DNA of 64,000 bases from Cephalopachus bancanus (GCA_027257055.1 JAPVLO010000162.1:1178001-1242000); one strand, 5' to 3'; shown: positions 9,210 to 37,089, numbered from the stretch's first letter. The notes: generated from the sequence alone by a model not told the origin. Program-made: numbers and translations.

Positions 9210-10410
9210 TCAGGAAATGAACATACCCCAATGAGTGTGGCCACTTCCAGGTTCAGGGCCTTCACCCATCCTGTCTGCCTTTAAGGATTGCTCCTCCCCC
9301 AAGAAAATTGGTCTTGCTGGAATTTACTGGGTTCAGCTATCTGCAGATGATACCAGGAACGCAGCTGTGGGTCTATGATGCCCGTCACAGAGTAGGGGCT
9401 TAACTGACATTTGTCGAGCAGCAAAACATTCCCTGCAATTGCAGTACAATGGCGAGCACTGAGTAGGACACCACTGCCTTGAAAGGAAGTTTCCAGGCTT
9501 CTGTTCCAGCAGAAGCTGATGCCTGCTGTCAGGGATGCTTTGGAAGTGACCCCCACTTTGTCAGAGTAAAATTCCAGAACCCTCTACCCATGACACAAGG
9601 ATAGCAAATATGTGGGCCGCTTGTGAACCTCCCCCTCCCCCATACTCTTGGCAGACATTAATAATTGATTCCAGCTGACTTTCTGGTGTGACCTTAGAAT
9701 CCTTTTCTAAATCACCCCCGGGAGCCACTATCAATTGATCAGACATGGCATCATTTGTGATCTTTGCCTCCAGTCTCCCCCTGGGAGCTGCCCTCTGCAG
9801 ATCGGATCAGACCAGTTCCCAAGGACGCTCATTGTTCTCTGTCCTGCCCAGCTGCCCAGGGTGGGCGTGCTGCTGCTCCGACAGCCTCCCTACCCGGCCC
9901 CCAGCAACCCTGTCCTGTTCTCTCCAGGTGTTCACAGCAGGGGGAGTGAAATGCAGCTTCAGACCCGTGTGCCTACACACCTCCTTCTCACTAGGTCAAG
10001 GGCATCACCCACGTGGTCTGCCATGGTGGGCTCTGTGCGGCCTGCACTTTGGGGTCAGGCACTGAGCTCTCCAGTCTCCATCACCCTCTCCAATGGGAAT
10101 GCCTCAACAGTCACAAGACCCCAGACTCCCATGGACATGAGGCGGTCCAGAAGTGCCCCCACACCAGGGTGATACCTCCTGCCCTGCATGGTACCCCTGG
10201 CTGGAACCCGGAGGGTGCCCTCTGCACAGCTCTGCCCTGGCCTTGTTCCCCTGGAGGAACCCGAGCCCCATATGTCCCCTTCTACAACCAGCGAGGCCTG
10301 TGTGCTGGCCTCCAGGTAAGACTTTGAGGTTGGTGACCTCCAGCACCCTGCTTAGGGGCAGCATGCTCCCCACCCCCTCTCTCAAGAGCCATGCCCACAC
10401 CAGAGGGGAG
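9210..10410. other. Unique intergenic sequence
   Basis: Single-copy sequence. A weak L2-end-like phrase sits at about 9390-9420 (GAGTAGGGGCTTAACTGACA). No gene or RNA recognised. Confidence 0.4.
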
Positions 10411-10417
10411 GGTCCAC

Positions 10418-10462
10418 ACCCCCCCCACTCCCCCCACTCCCCCCACCCCCCCCACACATACA
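10418..10462. repeat. C-rich (CCCCCACT)n tract
   Basis: Poly-C tract with ACT/AC interruptions (CCCCCCCACTCCCCCCACT and on). The minus strand is G-rich and could form G-quadruplexes. Confidence 0.8.
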
Positions 10463-10949
10463 CCACCCTAGCCCCCGCTGCCAACCTTTGCTTCTGCCTT
10501 CCAACTTCAGATCTTAGGTTTGAGGTAAAGCGTCCACATGAACTTGGCTGGGTGTGACATCCCCCCTGCTGAGTACTGGAATAGGACTTTCCCAAGTCGT
10601 GTCCAGGGACTCTGATGTCTGCTGATGTATGTTCAGTGCCCAAACAGTACCGACATACGATGGAAGCTCAGTGCACGTGGGCTAACCATCTCAGAGCAGG
10701 ACCAGGCCGGGCCAAAAAGATGGAGGGACCCAGTCCCTGTCCTGGGTGTGCAGACTCCCGCCTCCCCGCATTCCACGCCTGGAGACAGCCAGGGACTCAG
10801 CCAAGCGCCCTCGCTTTCTGCTCTTGATTCTGACACCCCAGCTCTGCCTGGCCTCAACCCCATGCCCTCAAGATCAGAGGATGCTCCGGGCCTGTACCGT
10901 CTTCCCTGGGCTCCAACATCAAACACCGAACACTGAATCTGTGCTGGGC

Positions 10950-11168
10950 CTGGGCAAAGACTTTACAAACATCTCTTTGAATTCTTCTGCCAGTCTTACA
11001 AGGTAGACATTTTTATCTTTTTAGTTTCAGTTGACAGATGAAGAAATGGCCTCAGAGAGGCCCATCACTTGCTTGCGTGGTGCTGGCTTGTGGTGCCCTG
11101 GGACTCGGCTCAGAGCCCGGGTCTGCCTTCAGAGCCCATATCCTTGACCATTGGGCTGCACAGACTCC
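10950..11168 (-). mobile_element. MIR SINE, antisense
   Basis: CTTACAAGGTAGACATTTTT, CAGTTGACAGATGAAGAAAT, then CAGAGCCCGGGTCTGCC and CAGAGCCCATATCCTTGACC follow the reverse complement of MIR in order. Confidence 0.7.
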
Positions 11169-11169
11169 T

Positions 11170-12100
11170 TGGAGTAATCTCCTGGCCACCCCCAATTCAG
11201 CCCGATAACTACTGATCTGGTTGACATCTGTTTATCTGCTCAGTCTCTGAATGTGGCCTAAGACTCAGCAATAAATTCTTTGAAACCCAATCTCCTGACC
11301 ACCTGCTGCAGGACAGTCTGGAGAAAGGTAGCCAGCTCAGTCAGATGGTGCTGGGGAGAGGGGTGACCTCACAAACACGCTTTCCTCTGCTGGGCAACCT
11401 CTGAGGCCATGACACTCCTGACCACAGGTGAGCTGAGTGAGTAAACACATTCCGAAGCTAAAGCAAGGTCTTATTTACCTGTAAGTAGCTTTGGCCTCCT
11501 CTTCCACACACAGCACAGGATCTGTCCCCAGGCCACACTCACCTGGCCTGGACCTGCGGCATTCAGGTGGCTGCAGGAGGGAGCCTGCACCTGCCCTGGG
11601 ACTGGCCTGTCTCCGAGGCCTGCAAAGCCAGATGATTCCTATAGACCAGGCTGCCTGCTCACTGAATTGCATCAATGTCACCCACTTCCATGGCCATGAC
11701 TGGGCCCAGGGCCTAGAATAATGACTCCATTGAGCTGGGATAACGCATCCACACCGCTTGGCTGGACACAGCCAAGGCCCTCAGGCCCCAGGGTCAGGGA
11801 CTTGTTTCCTGCTGGCCTTGTCCAAGGTCCTGAGGTTGCTGTGAGGGGTGAAGGGTCTGAGGCTCCATCCTACCCCGTGTCAATTCTAGCCGCAGGCACT
11901 GGCGCTCTGGCAAAGGTACCCGAAACTTGTGTGGCCCCATCACTTCCTCAGGCGATTTCAGGGGAAGATGTCCTTTAAAAGACCCGGGCATCAAGAACAG
12001 CCAGAACTATGGTGACAGAGATAAAAGTTGTTGTTATCTTCAACAAGAGGGGCTAACAGGGAGCCTTCTGGGATACTACTCTTCTACAGATTTGTAGATT
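11170..12100. other. Unique intergenic sequence
   Basis: Single-copy sequence; nothing recognisable beyond short open frames without family resemblance. Confidence 0.4.
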
Positions 12101-12119
12101 TGCAAAAATCCACAAGCCA

Positions 12120-12414
12120 GTCAGGTTCAGTGGCTCAGCCTGTAATCCCAGCACTTCGGGAGGCTGAGGCAAGCGGATTGTCTGAGCCTGCGGGTTCAAA
12201 ACCAGCCCGGGCACCTTGGCAAGATCTCATCTCTACAATAAATCAAAATTTAGCTGGGCATGGTAGCTTGCGCCTATAGTTCCTGCTACTTGGAAGGCTG
12301 AGGCGGAAGGATCGCTGGAGCCCAGCAGGTTGACGCTGGGGTGGCTGTGAGCGTGTCACTGCACTCCAGCCTGGGTGACGGAGGAGACTCCAACTCAAAC
12401 AACAAAACAAAGCA
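12120..12414 (+). mobile_element. Lineage-specific Alu
   Basis: Full dimer with the markers TGGCTCAGCCTG and CTCTACAATAAATC and tail ACTCCAACTCAAAC. Flanks are AAAAATC-CACAAGCCA (12104-12119) and AAAAATCCCCACAAGCCA (12415-12432). The T-arm stem is decayed (GCGGGTTCAAAACCAGC). Confidence 0.9.
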
Positions 12415-12829
12415 AAAAATCCCCACAAGCCATATACCCAAGATTTGTGCACCTGACTGTAAGTTACACCACAGTTTGAAAAGTGATTAGGGTCCGTGAA
12501 GTCAAGTGTCTCCCATGGGCCTTATCAGCTCTCCCACCTCGCTGGCTTCTTCCCAAAGGAGGGGCTTTAGCCGATTGGGCCCAGGGCTGTGGGAAGTCCT
12601 GTGTTGGATGCAGGCGGCCTTCTCAAGAGCCCACTAGCAGGAGAGGGCTTTGCTCAGGGTGTTCCCTCAACTAGACGCATTCTTCGTCTGCTGAATGTGT
12701 CACCTCGTTCTCCAAACCTCCTACAACATCCTGGAAGAATGAGGCACCTCTATTTGAGTTTTCTTTGACGATCACCATCACCCCCAGCTCCCAGGAAAAG
12801 TTTTCTCCTTTGAGCGCCCATGTTATCAG

Positions 12830-13610
12830 TAACATAATTACCATCTGTGGACCCATCGCTCAGACTGTGACACACAATACTCCCAGTCACTCATGTCTTT
12901 CAACAGCCTTCCTTCTCCCATCCCAGGGGTCCCCTGCTCCACCTGGAGGTGACCATTATCCAGATTTTTATCATCTCTTTACTTTTGTATTTTCTTCAGT
13001 AGCTTGAGGGGTGTGCATGGTTTTTGGTGACATGGATGCATTGTGTGGTGGTGAAGTATGGGCTTTAAGTCTCCCTGCTACTGACACCAGTGCATATTGT
13101 ACCTGGTGGCTGATTTTTTGTCCCTCACCACCATTCCACCTCCCCCTCTGAGTCTCTAGTGTCCATTGTGCCAACCTATATGCCTTTGCAGACCTACAGC
13201 TACTTCTGTATTTTATTACCTGTGTCCCAGTTTACTCAAGACAGTGCCAGCTTATGCTTGTGGTCCAAATGCAAGAACTTAACAGCCTCCCTTCTCACTC
13301 TCAAAAACATCCCAATTCGTACAATAAGTTAAATGATCACTAAACATACACGTATATCTAGCGTTACTTGATCTTGAGCTTTGTAATAATGGTACTAGGA
13401 TGTGAGTCCTCTGAGATGTGCTTTATTGACAATGTTAAAGATTTTCCCATGTTTTGTGTGGCCATAGTTCGTTTCCATTGTGAGTAATGGTCCATTGTGT
13501 GAATACACCTTGCCATATCTGTGGTGGTGTCTTTCGTTAGGAGGAGTGATGCTGCAATGCCCATCCCTGCATGTGACTCTTAGTGTGTGTGTTCTCACAT
13601 GTGCAAGCAG
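12830..13610 (+). mobile_element. Degraded L1M-type LINE 3' sequence
   Basis: Several phrases, in order, resemble ancient mammalian L1 3' sequence: a block near 12930-13000, GGGCTTTAAGTCTCCCTGCT ... ATTGTACCTGGTGGCTGATT, and at 13400-13560 the GTTCGTTTCCATTGTGAGTAATGG ... ATACACC block. It is non-coding and fragmentary; the assignment is tentative. Confidence 0.4.
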
Positions 13611-14160
13611 TCCCCAGCCACAGGACCGGGAGGAACTGCTCGGTTGTGGGATGATCTGACTGTCGACTTCACAAGCTGAGGCCACAGCCCTTGTACGTGC
13701 ATCAATTTCATCAATTGGGTTTCCACATCACTGTTTTTCTCAGGGGACTGTGAGCCCCATGGGCTGGAGAGGACTCTCTCTTTTCCCTTGGCCAGACAAC
13801 AGTTTGTGGAGCAGCCCAGGGAATATGAAATGCCTGAATGTTTAGAGGCCTGTGGGTGGCGCATTCTCATTCTGGGGAAAAAACTCGAAGATGCTTCAGG
13901 CAGGGCCACAGAAGCAGCACGTTTCCGCACGTGCCAGCCCCCCCTGCAAGCCCAGGGCACGGTAGACACAGCGGTTGGACATGTTCTGCTTGGCTGAGGG
14001 CCCAGGCCTGAGGCAGGAGTCATTGCCTCCTCTGCGCCTGTGCAAGGGCACCCAAACCCCTTTGTGGGAACCAGGACCCCAGCTCACCCTGTGGGTCCCT
14101 GAAGGCCAGGCCCACTGGGACGGACACCCACCAAGGTGAAAGCCATGGTGTGGAGAAAAA
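13610..14160. other. Unique intergenic sequence
   Basis: Single-copy; no gene or RNA recognised. Confidence 0.35.
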
Positions 14161-14164
14161 TCAC

Positions 14165-14280
14165 ACCTGGGGCCAGGAGACCTGTTTTCTATTCCTGGCC
14201 CTGCCATTAATAAGCTGGGTGACCTTGGGCAAGTCACTTTGTCTCCTTCTTTCTCATCCTGTAAAATGAGTTTGGACAGG
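14165..14280 (+). mobile_element. MIR SINE
   Basis: Clear MIR core: CCTGGCCCTGCCATTAATAAGCTGGGTGACCTTGGGCAAGTCACTTTGTCTCC is followed by CATCCTGTAAAATGAG. Confidence 0.85.
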
Positions 14281-14295
14281 GAGAGCTAAATCTTG

Positions 14296-14785
14296 AACTT
14301 GAGAACTCATCAGAATCACCTAGAAAGCTTGTTAGAGCAGCTTCCCAGGCCCTCCCCCACGGGGGTTGAGGTTTTAGGTCTAGGGGGGCACCTAGATACA
14401 TACACATTTACACAATAACACATTTTTAAAAGCCACCAGGAATGCTTGCAAATGGTTAAAAAATTCAACAGACAAGGATTATAATGAAAGCAATGCTCTC
14501 AACCCCGGGTGGTGCTCCCCACAGGTAACTGTGAAACTGCTTTTAATCATGCTTTTGATCTCTCAGTGCTTACCTTCTTATTGCTAAATGATAAGGTAGC
14601 TCTTGTTTTTATCAAGTTCAAGCATCACTCATTGTTTCCCTGCCATGGTAGATGAGGACTCAGCTCACATACCCCACCTTCACTCCCAAGACAGTTCCAG
14701 CACTATTTTTGGAAGCTGCATTTTAACGAGAGCCCAGGTGATTCGGATGTGGCCAGCCTGCCAGCCACACTTAGGGAAGCACTTG
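14296..14785 (+). mobile_element. MER5A hAT relic with about 315 bp insert
   Basis: 14296-14392 (CATCAGAATCACCTAG ... GTTTTAGGTCTAGG) and 14708-14785 (GCATTTTAACGAGAGCCCAG ... CCACACTTAG) are the two halves of a MER5A-like element. The intervening 14393-14707 is AT-rich sequence of unrecognised origin and probably a later insertion. Confidence 0.55.
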
Positions 14786-15137
14786 CTACTGAGTCTTCTT
14801 GGTGAAACACTGCGAGTCCCATGTCCATCCCTCAAGCCCCTGGTTCAGCCTGGCACCTAGACTTGCTGATAGGCCCTTTCCCCACCTCTGGAAGCTTGGA
14901 AAGCCTGGGCACTGACAACTACACCATTCTGGGCTTGCTTGTGGTACAAGTGTCTTGCCTTGTCATCTTGCTACCCCTCACCTAGTGCCACTTCTGCCCC
15001 CCTCTTGCATAACAAGACAAACAGATTTCTCCTGCAGAGCCTGGCACCGCTTTGGCCCTAGCAGACTGCTGAATATCTGACTTCATCCTAATAGTCAACG
15101 AGTGATGTATTCATAAAATGGACCAACTCAAACTAAT
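14786..15137. other. Unique intergenic sequence
   Basis: Single-copy; nothing recognisable. Confidence 0.35.
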
Positions 15138-15237
15138 GTACGTGGGAGACCCAAAGAAACCCAGAATTTATTCATAAAAATTTGTGTATTTATTTTGACA
15201 TGTTTAAACTTCAGTCACCTTAAAAGTCCTCTCCACA

Positions 15238-15536
15238 GCCAGGCTTGGTGGCTCAGCCTGTAATCCTGAGCTTTGGGAGGCTGAGGTGAGTGGATTGCCT
15301 GAGCCCGTGGGTTCGAGACCCGCCTGGGAAACTTGGCAAGACCTCATCTCTGCAATAAATAAAAAAACTAGCTGGTCATGGTAGCGCGCGCCTGTAGTTC
15401 CAGCTACTTGGAAGGCTGAGACAGAAGGATTACCGGAGCCCAGCAGGTCGAGGCTGCGGTGGCCGGGAGCGTGCCACTGCACTGCAGTCTGGATGACAGA
15501 GTGAGACTCCAACTCAAAAAAAAAAAAAAAAAAAAA
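15238..15536 (+). mobile_element. Lineage-specific Alu in mariner relic
   Basis: Dimer with T-arm GTGGGTTCGAGACCCGC, GCGCGCGCCTGTAG right arm and a pure poly(A) tail of about 20 bases. It lies 104 bp from an antisense Alu, so the two form a long inverted repeat. Confidence 0.9.
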
Positions 15537-15640
15537 TCCTCTCTGTTTGATGCAATACACCTATCAAGATGCTTTTTCCACTGCTTAAAATCCTTTTTAA
15601 ACTCATCAATTTGGATCCCTTTTATGCTTTTGCCATTTTG

Positions 15641-15928
15641 TTTTTTTTTGAGTTGGAGTCTCACTCTGTCACCCAGACTGGAGTGCAGTGGCACGTTCCT
15701 GGCCACCGCAGCCTCGACCTGCTAGACTCCAGTGATCCTTCTGCTTCAGCCTTCCAAGTAGCTGGAACTACAGGTGCGCGCTACCACACCCAGCTAATTT
15801 TTGATTTATTGAAGAGATGCGGTCTCGCCAAGTTGCCCAGGCGGGTCTCGAACCCGCGGGCTCAGGCAATTCACTCACCTCGGCCTCCCGAAGTGCTGAG
15901 ATTACAGGCTGAGTCACAGAGCCTGGCC
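15641..15928 (-). mobile_element. Lineage-specific Alu with intact T-arm
   Basis: Antisense dimer. Its reverse complement has the exact 17-base T-arm GCGGGTTCGAGACCCGC (15841-15857) and the A-box deletion. It is the partner of the sense Alu at 15238-15536. Confidence 0.9.
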
Positions 15929-16317
15929 CACTTTTCGTGTTACCTCTTTCACATCAGCAAAATGTCTTCCTTTGAGGACTTTTTCATCCAGGGAAACAAC
16001 AAAAAAAGTCGTTTATGGTGAGACTGGGTAAATAGGGAGGGTGAAACATGGGGTCACACTGCTTTAGGTCAAAAACTGCTGAACACTTGGTGTGGTATGG
16101 GCAGGTGTATTGCTGTGATGGAAGAACCCCTCACCTATTTGCTACCACTTGTGACGTTTCTTCTGCAAACTGGGACACAACCTTCTCAAAACTTTAGTTG
16201 ACTGATCCGGAGAAACAAATTCTTAGTGTACTACAAGGGGCCCACTCTCCAAAAGATAATTGTTTTTTGTAATGACATGGAGGAGTCTCAGACACACTTG
16301 AGTCAAAGTCAGGCACA

Positions 16318-16595
16318 TAAGAATACATAGTCTGAGTCCATTCATGTAAAATGTAAAACCATGCAAAATAGAAAACCAAATCAAACAAAACGGGCAAAAC
16401 TCACCCACTGGGATGGACGTGAAGACAGGGGTTATCTTTGGGGTGCACGTGACCTTGGAGGGTGCTGACGACAGGTCTTTGGGCGTGTGTGCTGCATATG
16501 TGGGGAATACCACTTTGTGAACGCTTGAGTGGTTCCCTTATAGTTTGTGCACTTTTCTGAATGTTTCCTTATGTCACCCCAAAAAAGAAATGAAG
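16318..16595 (+). mobile_element. L1M-like LINE 3' relic
   Basis: CATAGTCTGAGTCCATTCATGTAAAATGT ... TTATCTTTGGGGTGCA ... TAGTTTGTGCACTTTTCTG ... CCAAAAAAGAAATG follows the usual order of L1M 3' UTR segments. Strongly diverged. Confidence 0.4.
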
Positions 16596-16599
16596 GAAA

Positions 16600-16955
16600 A
16601 CCAAGTCACTCTTCCTCCTCCACTTCCTGGGATGGGCCTAGGCAGACTGGGAGGAGCCAGAGGCATGCCTCTGTGGCATGGAGGGAGTTGGAGGCGGAGC
16701 CCTGAGCCCTGGTCCTGCCAGTCTTGATGTATTTCGGATGTATTTCAGAGTTCCAGTCTGGCGCCCCACAGAGCAAAGCCGCCTGCTGAGTCAAGGAAGT
16801 GGCTGGAAATGAGGTCCAGGTGTGTTCCCTGAGAGGGATGACAAGACAGTGACCCACCAGGGCTCATGTGTCTTTTGTTCCCACCTGCCAGCAACCAAGC
16901 TGTCCGGGGAGAGGGTGGCGCATGGGCCCCCAGTCTGCCTCCCCCGGCTGCTGGC
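16600..16955. other. Unique intergenic sequence
   Basis: Single-copy; nothing recognisable. Confidence 0.35.
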
Positions 16956-16959
16956 CAAC

Positions 16960-17105
16960 CAGTGTAAATATTATTACACTCCTACGCATCAGAAGGACGT
17001 TAATTATTAAAACACATGCCACCCAGGGTAGTGCACTGTAATTAGGTTCAAATTAAATTAGCATCCTCTTGTAATTAGGACATCAATAACTGCTCTGGAG
17101 GCACC
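16960..17105. promoter_or_regulatory. AT-rich homeodomain-motif cluster, candidate enhancer
   Basis: In about 145 bp there are at least four TAAT-type cores: TTAATTATTAA, CTGTAATTAGG, AAATTAAATTAGC and TTGTAATTAGGAC, plus GTGTAAATATTATTACAC, an imperfect palindrome. The block is free of repeats, and the sequence before and after it is GC-rich. It sits about 2.5 kb past the SND1 poly(A) site. The pattern resembles deeply conserved developmental enhancers; conservation and activity are inference. Confidence 0.45.
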
Positions 17106-19570
17106 AGCTCTCTAGCCCCTCCCTAGCTGCTTCCTGACAGGGGCTAATGCAGGAAAGGGGTCCGTTGACTCCCCAGGGTGAGAAATAAACCAATGACTAA
17201 GACGGAGGCAGTGTTGAGAGCCCTTCCCGCATGGCCATTTTCCCTACTGACTCTGCACCTGGCAGGAGGAAGGAGGTGAGGGTCGCCCGGGAGGGTCTCC
17301 AGCATCAGTACTCCCCTGGTGGCCATCCCAGACCCCGGGATCTGCTGCATCCGTCCCCAAAGATGGGGAACTCCCCAGTCTGCATAGAGGTGAGCAAGGC
17401 CCTCCTGCCCTCTGCTAGCCAACTCCCCCCTTTCCCAGGAAACTCCCAGCCACCTGGGCCAGGGCACTGCCCTCTGCTGTGGCCTGTTATCAACAGTTTG
17501 GCATCTGCTGCCTTGAGAGGTCGGGGGTGGCCTTGGCACTCACCAGACCCAATGCTGGGCTTGGCGCTATCTGGGCCCTCATCTCAGTTTGCTGGATGCA
17601 GGAATGGTGGATGTATGAGGTGATCAAGAGATCTTGTTCAACTGGAAAAGTGGGTGGGAAGCAGAACCCTAGATACTGAGGTTAAAGAGTGCGTTTTCAT
17701 AGCTCTAGGGAAGAGGCAGAAGCTTTGGAGAACTTGTTGCACTACTGGTGCAAGTGAGGATGCTGATGGCTGTCGAGGGATGAGCACGGAACATGCCCGT
17801 GCACACACACACTGTGGGCACCTCCTTCAGTCCTGCACCCTAAGTGCGTGGCGTGCCTCATCCTAGTCCCAGCCCTGCCCAGGATAGAGCTTGGGAGCTC
17901 AACAGATGTGGAATGAGAGAAACACCAAGCTGAGGCCACAACCAGACATGTGGCAGCAGCACCATCCTGCAGGTGACCACCCTGACCTTTGTCTAAACCA
18001 GCCTTGGAAGAGAACAAAAATAAGAAGCGGGAAGGTTCAGGCATAATTTCAATTGGAAAATGAAGGAGGGTTTATCCTTGGGCACAGATGTAACCAAGGC
18101 AACTGTTGAGACCGTGAGATGATTTCAGGCCCTTTCACAAGAGTGGGCTGGCGTCTCACCCCTCTGCCGACTGTGCTCACCATGAGCATGTGCTGACCTC
18201 CCTCTTGGCCCTGCTGGGAGAGCCCTGGAGGTCGAGAAATGGGTGAGATGGGTATTCTCCTCCCCATGGATAAAAATGAGAGACGTGCTGAGGGTGTGCT
18301 GCCTGTGGTGGTAGGGCAGCTCCTCCAGGAGGGATGATGGGGAGAGTCACACCCAGCCATCATCCACACTTTGCGGACTTCCCAGCCCTCCAAGGGGCTG
18401 GCTGCACACAGTCGTGGGAGACAGAGTTTACTGGACAATAAAGGGTCTGAGTCAGGGAGCATAAGTACTTGCATTAAGCCAGAGGGGCTTAGATGGACGA
18501 CGGGAAGTGTAGCTGTTTCTGGAGCTGAATTGGTGGAATGGACTCGCCATCTCTCCCCATCACTCTCCTGGTTCTTCTCATTCAACCTCTCTCACTAGCG
18601 ATCCTGAGTACAAGTATGCATCTTTTGGCCTGCAGGCAGAACCCCATGTGAATCCTGGCCAGAACAAGTGTGTGTTAGGAGTGAGAGCTGGCCAGCTGGG
18701 CCTAATTCCTCTGAATCCTCGCCCCACCCCAGATCTAAGCACTAATCTTAGAATGTCAGGGTAGAAAGTGGGGCTGCCAGAAAGACGCATCACCAGATTT
18801 TGCTAGAGTATATGCTGGGGCGGGTAGGGGTGCATGCTGTGGAGGGAGCATGAGGGGCTGGATGCTGTAGACGCCGGGAGTGGTAACCCCCACTCCACAC
18901 ATGGACTTTCTCACCACAGTGGCTGCTTTCATCCCTTGTGGGGTTTCTGAGCTTGAGGCCAGCTCTACCTTGACCTTTGGGGAGAGGGTGTAAAGAGCTA
19001 AGTTGGAGTGGACAGGTCTCTCCTCACTGAGGCCTAGGTCCCTCTTGGAGAAGCCTGTCCTCCCAGATCTGTTCTCCAGTGAAGGATAGCGGGCCTGTGG
19101 CCTACCCACTCAGAGCCAGTCACAGCAGGGATTAGGGGCATCACCCTGCTTCCCTTAGCTGACTCACTCTGGACTCTTGCTGGGGCCTGCTCCCGGCCTA
19201 AGGACGGGCCCAGCAATTCCCTGTCTAGGCCTTTAATGTTACGCACATGTTCACAGCGGGTGAGTGGTCCTGGGTGCTGTTGGCCGAGCTTCTCTCTCTT
19301 GGGTCCTTGAGGACAGCCATGTGCAAGGAGTTGAAAAAGACATCTGGCCTTCTGCATGATGGCTATGGTGCCAAGTGGTGCCCAGCAGGCCCCAGGAGGC
19401 ATTCACTCGGGACTCTGAACAATCGCTGGGCTTCCCCCAGCTGACTATGTTTTGGGAGGCGTGGCCAGGCATTTGCACAACTACCTTTGGGGTCATTCAA
19501 GTGTCCAGGTCTCCTCCTGGCTGGGGCTGCCGAGACCCCAGGCTCTGGGCTCCACCATGACCAACACAGG
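17106..19570. other. Unique sequence immediately downstream of SND1
   Basis: 2.4 kb of single-copy sequence between the SND1 poly(A) site and the AT-rich island. Several open frames exist on both strands but none resembles a known family. No tRNA, snRNA or repeat was recognised. Confidence 0.4.
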
Positions 19571-19574
19571 GTTG

Positions 19575-20081
19575 CAGACAGCTTGTACTATTTTATTGGG
19601 CCTCGAAAGCTTTAAATACAGACTGGGCTGGCCAGGGGCAGATGTGGACACGCTGGCATTTGAGAATGGACATATCAGAGAAATCACATAATCAACAGTT
19701 GGACAGAGAGCTGGGGAAGAAGGGTAGTCTGGGAGAAAGGCAGTGCCAGCTGGCGGCTGGCCTGGGTGCTGGGATTATTCCCTCCAGTAGGGCAGTCTTT
19801 CATGTTTCTTCCTGATTTGAGGACAATTTTTAAAAAATACACCCGCCCTCAAATAATACATAATCAGCTGGGAGAGTCTGAGGATGGCCTGCCCCCAGAA
19901 AGCCTTGGGGTCCCCCACCCCGCCCTCAGCCCCGATGCCACCCTACAAGACATTTCCACACACTGAAGCAAAGCTGGACCCAATCTACACCCCGTCTCTG
20001 GGGGTTAGAGTTGAAAACACCCTCCTGGCAGACAAAGAGGAACTGGCGTGAGCGATGCTAGGGCCAGACCCGACCCACTCC
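19575..20081 (-). other. SND1: SND1 3' untranslated region
   Basis: This runs from the stop codon TAA (20082-20084) to the inferred cleavage site, about 507 nt. It contains AT-rich stretches (GTATTTTTTAAAAATTGTCC and TTATGTATTATTTGAGG on the transcript strand) that could host regulatory protein or miRNA sites. Its end is set by the single good poly(A) hexamer. Confidence 0.7.
19592..19597 (-). promoter_or_regulatory. SND1: SND1 polyadenylation signal AATAAA
   Basis: The minus strand reads GGCCCAATAAAATAG, a canonical hexamer 485 nt after the stop codon, followed within 25 nt by a GT-rich stretch (TGTGTTGGTCATGGTGG). Cleavage is expected near 19570-19580. It is the only canonical hexamer I see in the terminal exon. 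Confidence 0.75.
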
Positions 20082-36241
<16,160 letters not shown>

Positions 36242-36527
36242 CTGCGACAGAGACATGGCATCAGCCTGCAGAGGCCGGGTGGGCGGGGAGGACAGCAGCC
36301 CTGAGGCCATAGGCTCGCAGACCTGGGCAACCACTGCCATGTTCATACCATGTGGCAGTAGCAGCTGGAGTAAGGAAAGAGTGCGAGCCTATAGGAGCCC
36401 CTGCGCTGTGAAACCCTCATTACCCTTGATGGATGCATCAGATGAAGCAACCTCACAACTATGCCCTCTCTGTTCCTTGTAGCAGAGAGCTACTGGGGCA
36501 ATGGGACTCTCCTCAGCTGGGAATGAG

Positions 36528-36609
36528 GAAGAAAGGGAGAGAGAGGGAGGGAGATAGGGAGAAAGAGAGAGGGAGGGAGGGAGGGAGGGATAGGGAGAGA
36601 GAAAGAGAC
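36528..36609. repeat. (GGGA)n/(GA)n purine tract
   Basis: 82 bp purely purine except for a few T: GGGAGAGAGAGGGAGGGAG ... GAGAGAGAAAGAGA. It is a simple repeat about 290 bp upstream of exon 17 in the intron. Confidence 0.9.
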
Positions 36610-37089
36610 CACGTGCACAGTTGGGGGCCAGGGGCTAGATGAGAAGCAGGCAGAACTCTGGGGGACTCCATTCCCCTTTGGTGCCCACCCCCAGTTCTGC
36701 CTGGGAAGACAGGCAGGCCCTCAGGGGGCAAGGCAAGCCCTGGGGAGAGGGAGACAGCTCTTCTCGGAAGAGCTGAGGGAAGAATTCATGTTTAATGAAG
36801 GTAATTAAAGTGGCTGCATGAAACCAGGCAGGAGAGGACAGGTGAGGCAGAGTGTGGGCGGAACCGTGTCTACACAAAGGGTGATGAGTGACAACTCGCA
36901 ATCCCAGAACCCTCGGGAATCCCACAGGGTTCAAGGGCTCCTGAGCCTCCTCGGCAGGACCCCACCCCGGCACTGCTCCTTGGAGGGAAGCCTTGGGGGT
37001 CTTGGCCCTGGTGGTGGCTGATCTGCTCCTGCGTCAGGACGGCAATGGCCCAGGACAAATTCCTTTGATTCTCTCCTGACCTCTTTCTT

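Larger units (their letters stand above)
15138..16205 (-). pseudogene. Dead mariner transposon (transposase C-terminal part), split by two Alus
   Basis: On the minus strand, sequence at 16105-15930 translates in shifting frames to HHSNTPAHT and HPPYLPSL..NDFF. These are decayed forms of the mariner catalytic-region motifs HHDNAPAH and HPPYSPDLAPNDFF. 15640-15540 gives GIQIDEFKKDF.QWKKHLDRC, the family's C-terminal end. The copy is inactive: the first catalytic Asp is replaced, there are frameshifts and in-frame stops, and the N-terminal two thirds are absent. The 3' end with a decayed inverted terminal repeat is near 15138-15165. Two Alus (15238-15536 plus, 15641-15928 minus) interrupt it. 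The subfamily (Hsmar2-like or other) is unresolved. Confidence 0.8.

Noticed and set aside
15204..15725. Frames of 88 to 118 codons across the mariner/Alu junctions
   Set aside because: They are translated Alu antisense joined to transposase debris, not a gene.
1..19570. MIR129-1, which in human lies between SND1 and LEP
   Set aside because: No miR-129 mature sequence was found. In human it is more than 100 kb beyond SND1, outside this window.
36528..36609. Purine tract as a branch-point or coding feature of exon 17
   Set aside because: It is a simple repeat about 290 bp upstream of the exon; the acceptor has its own short polypyrimidine context.
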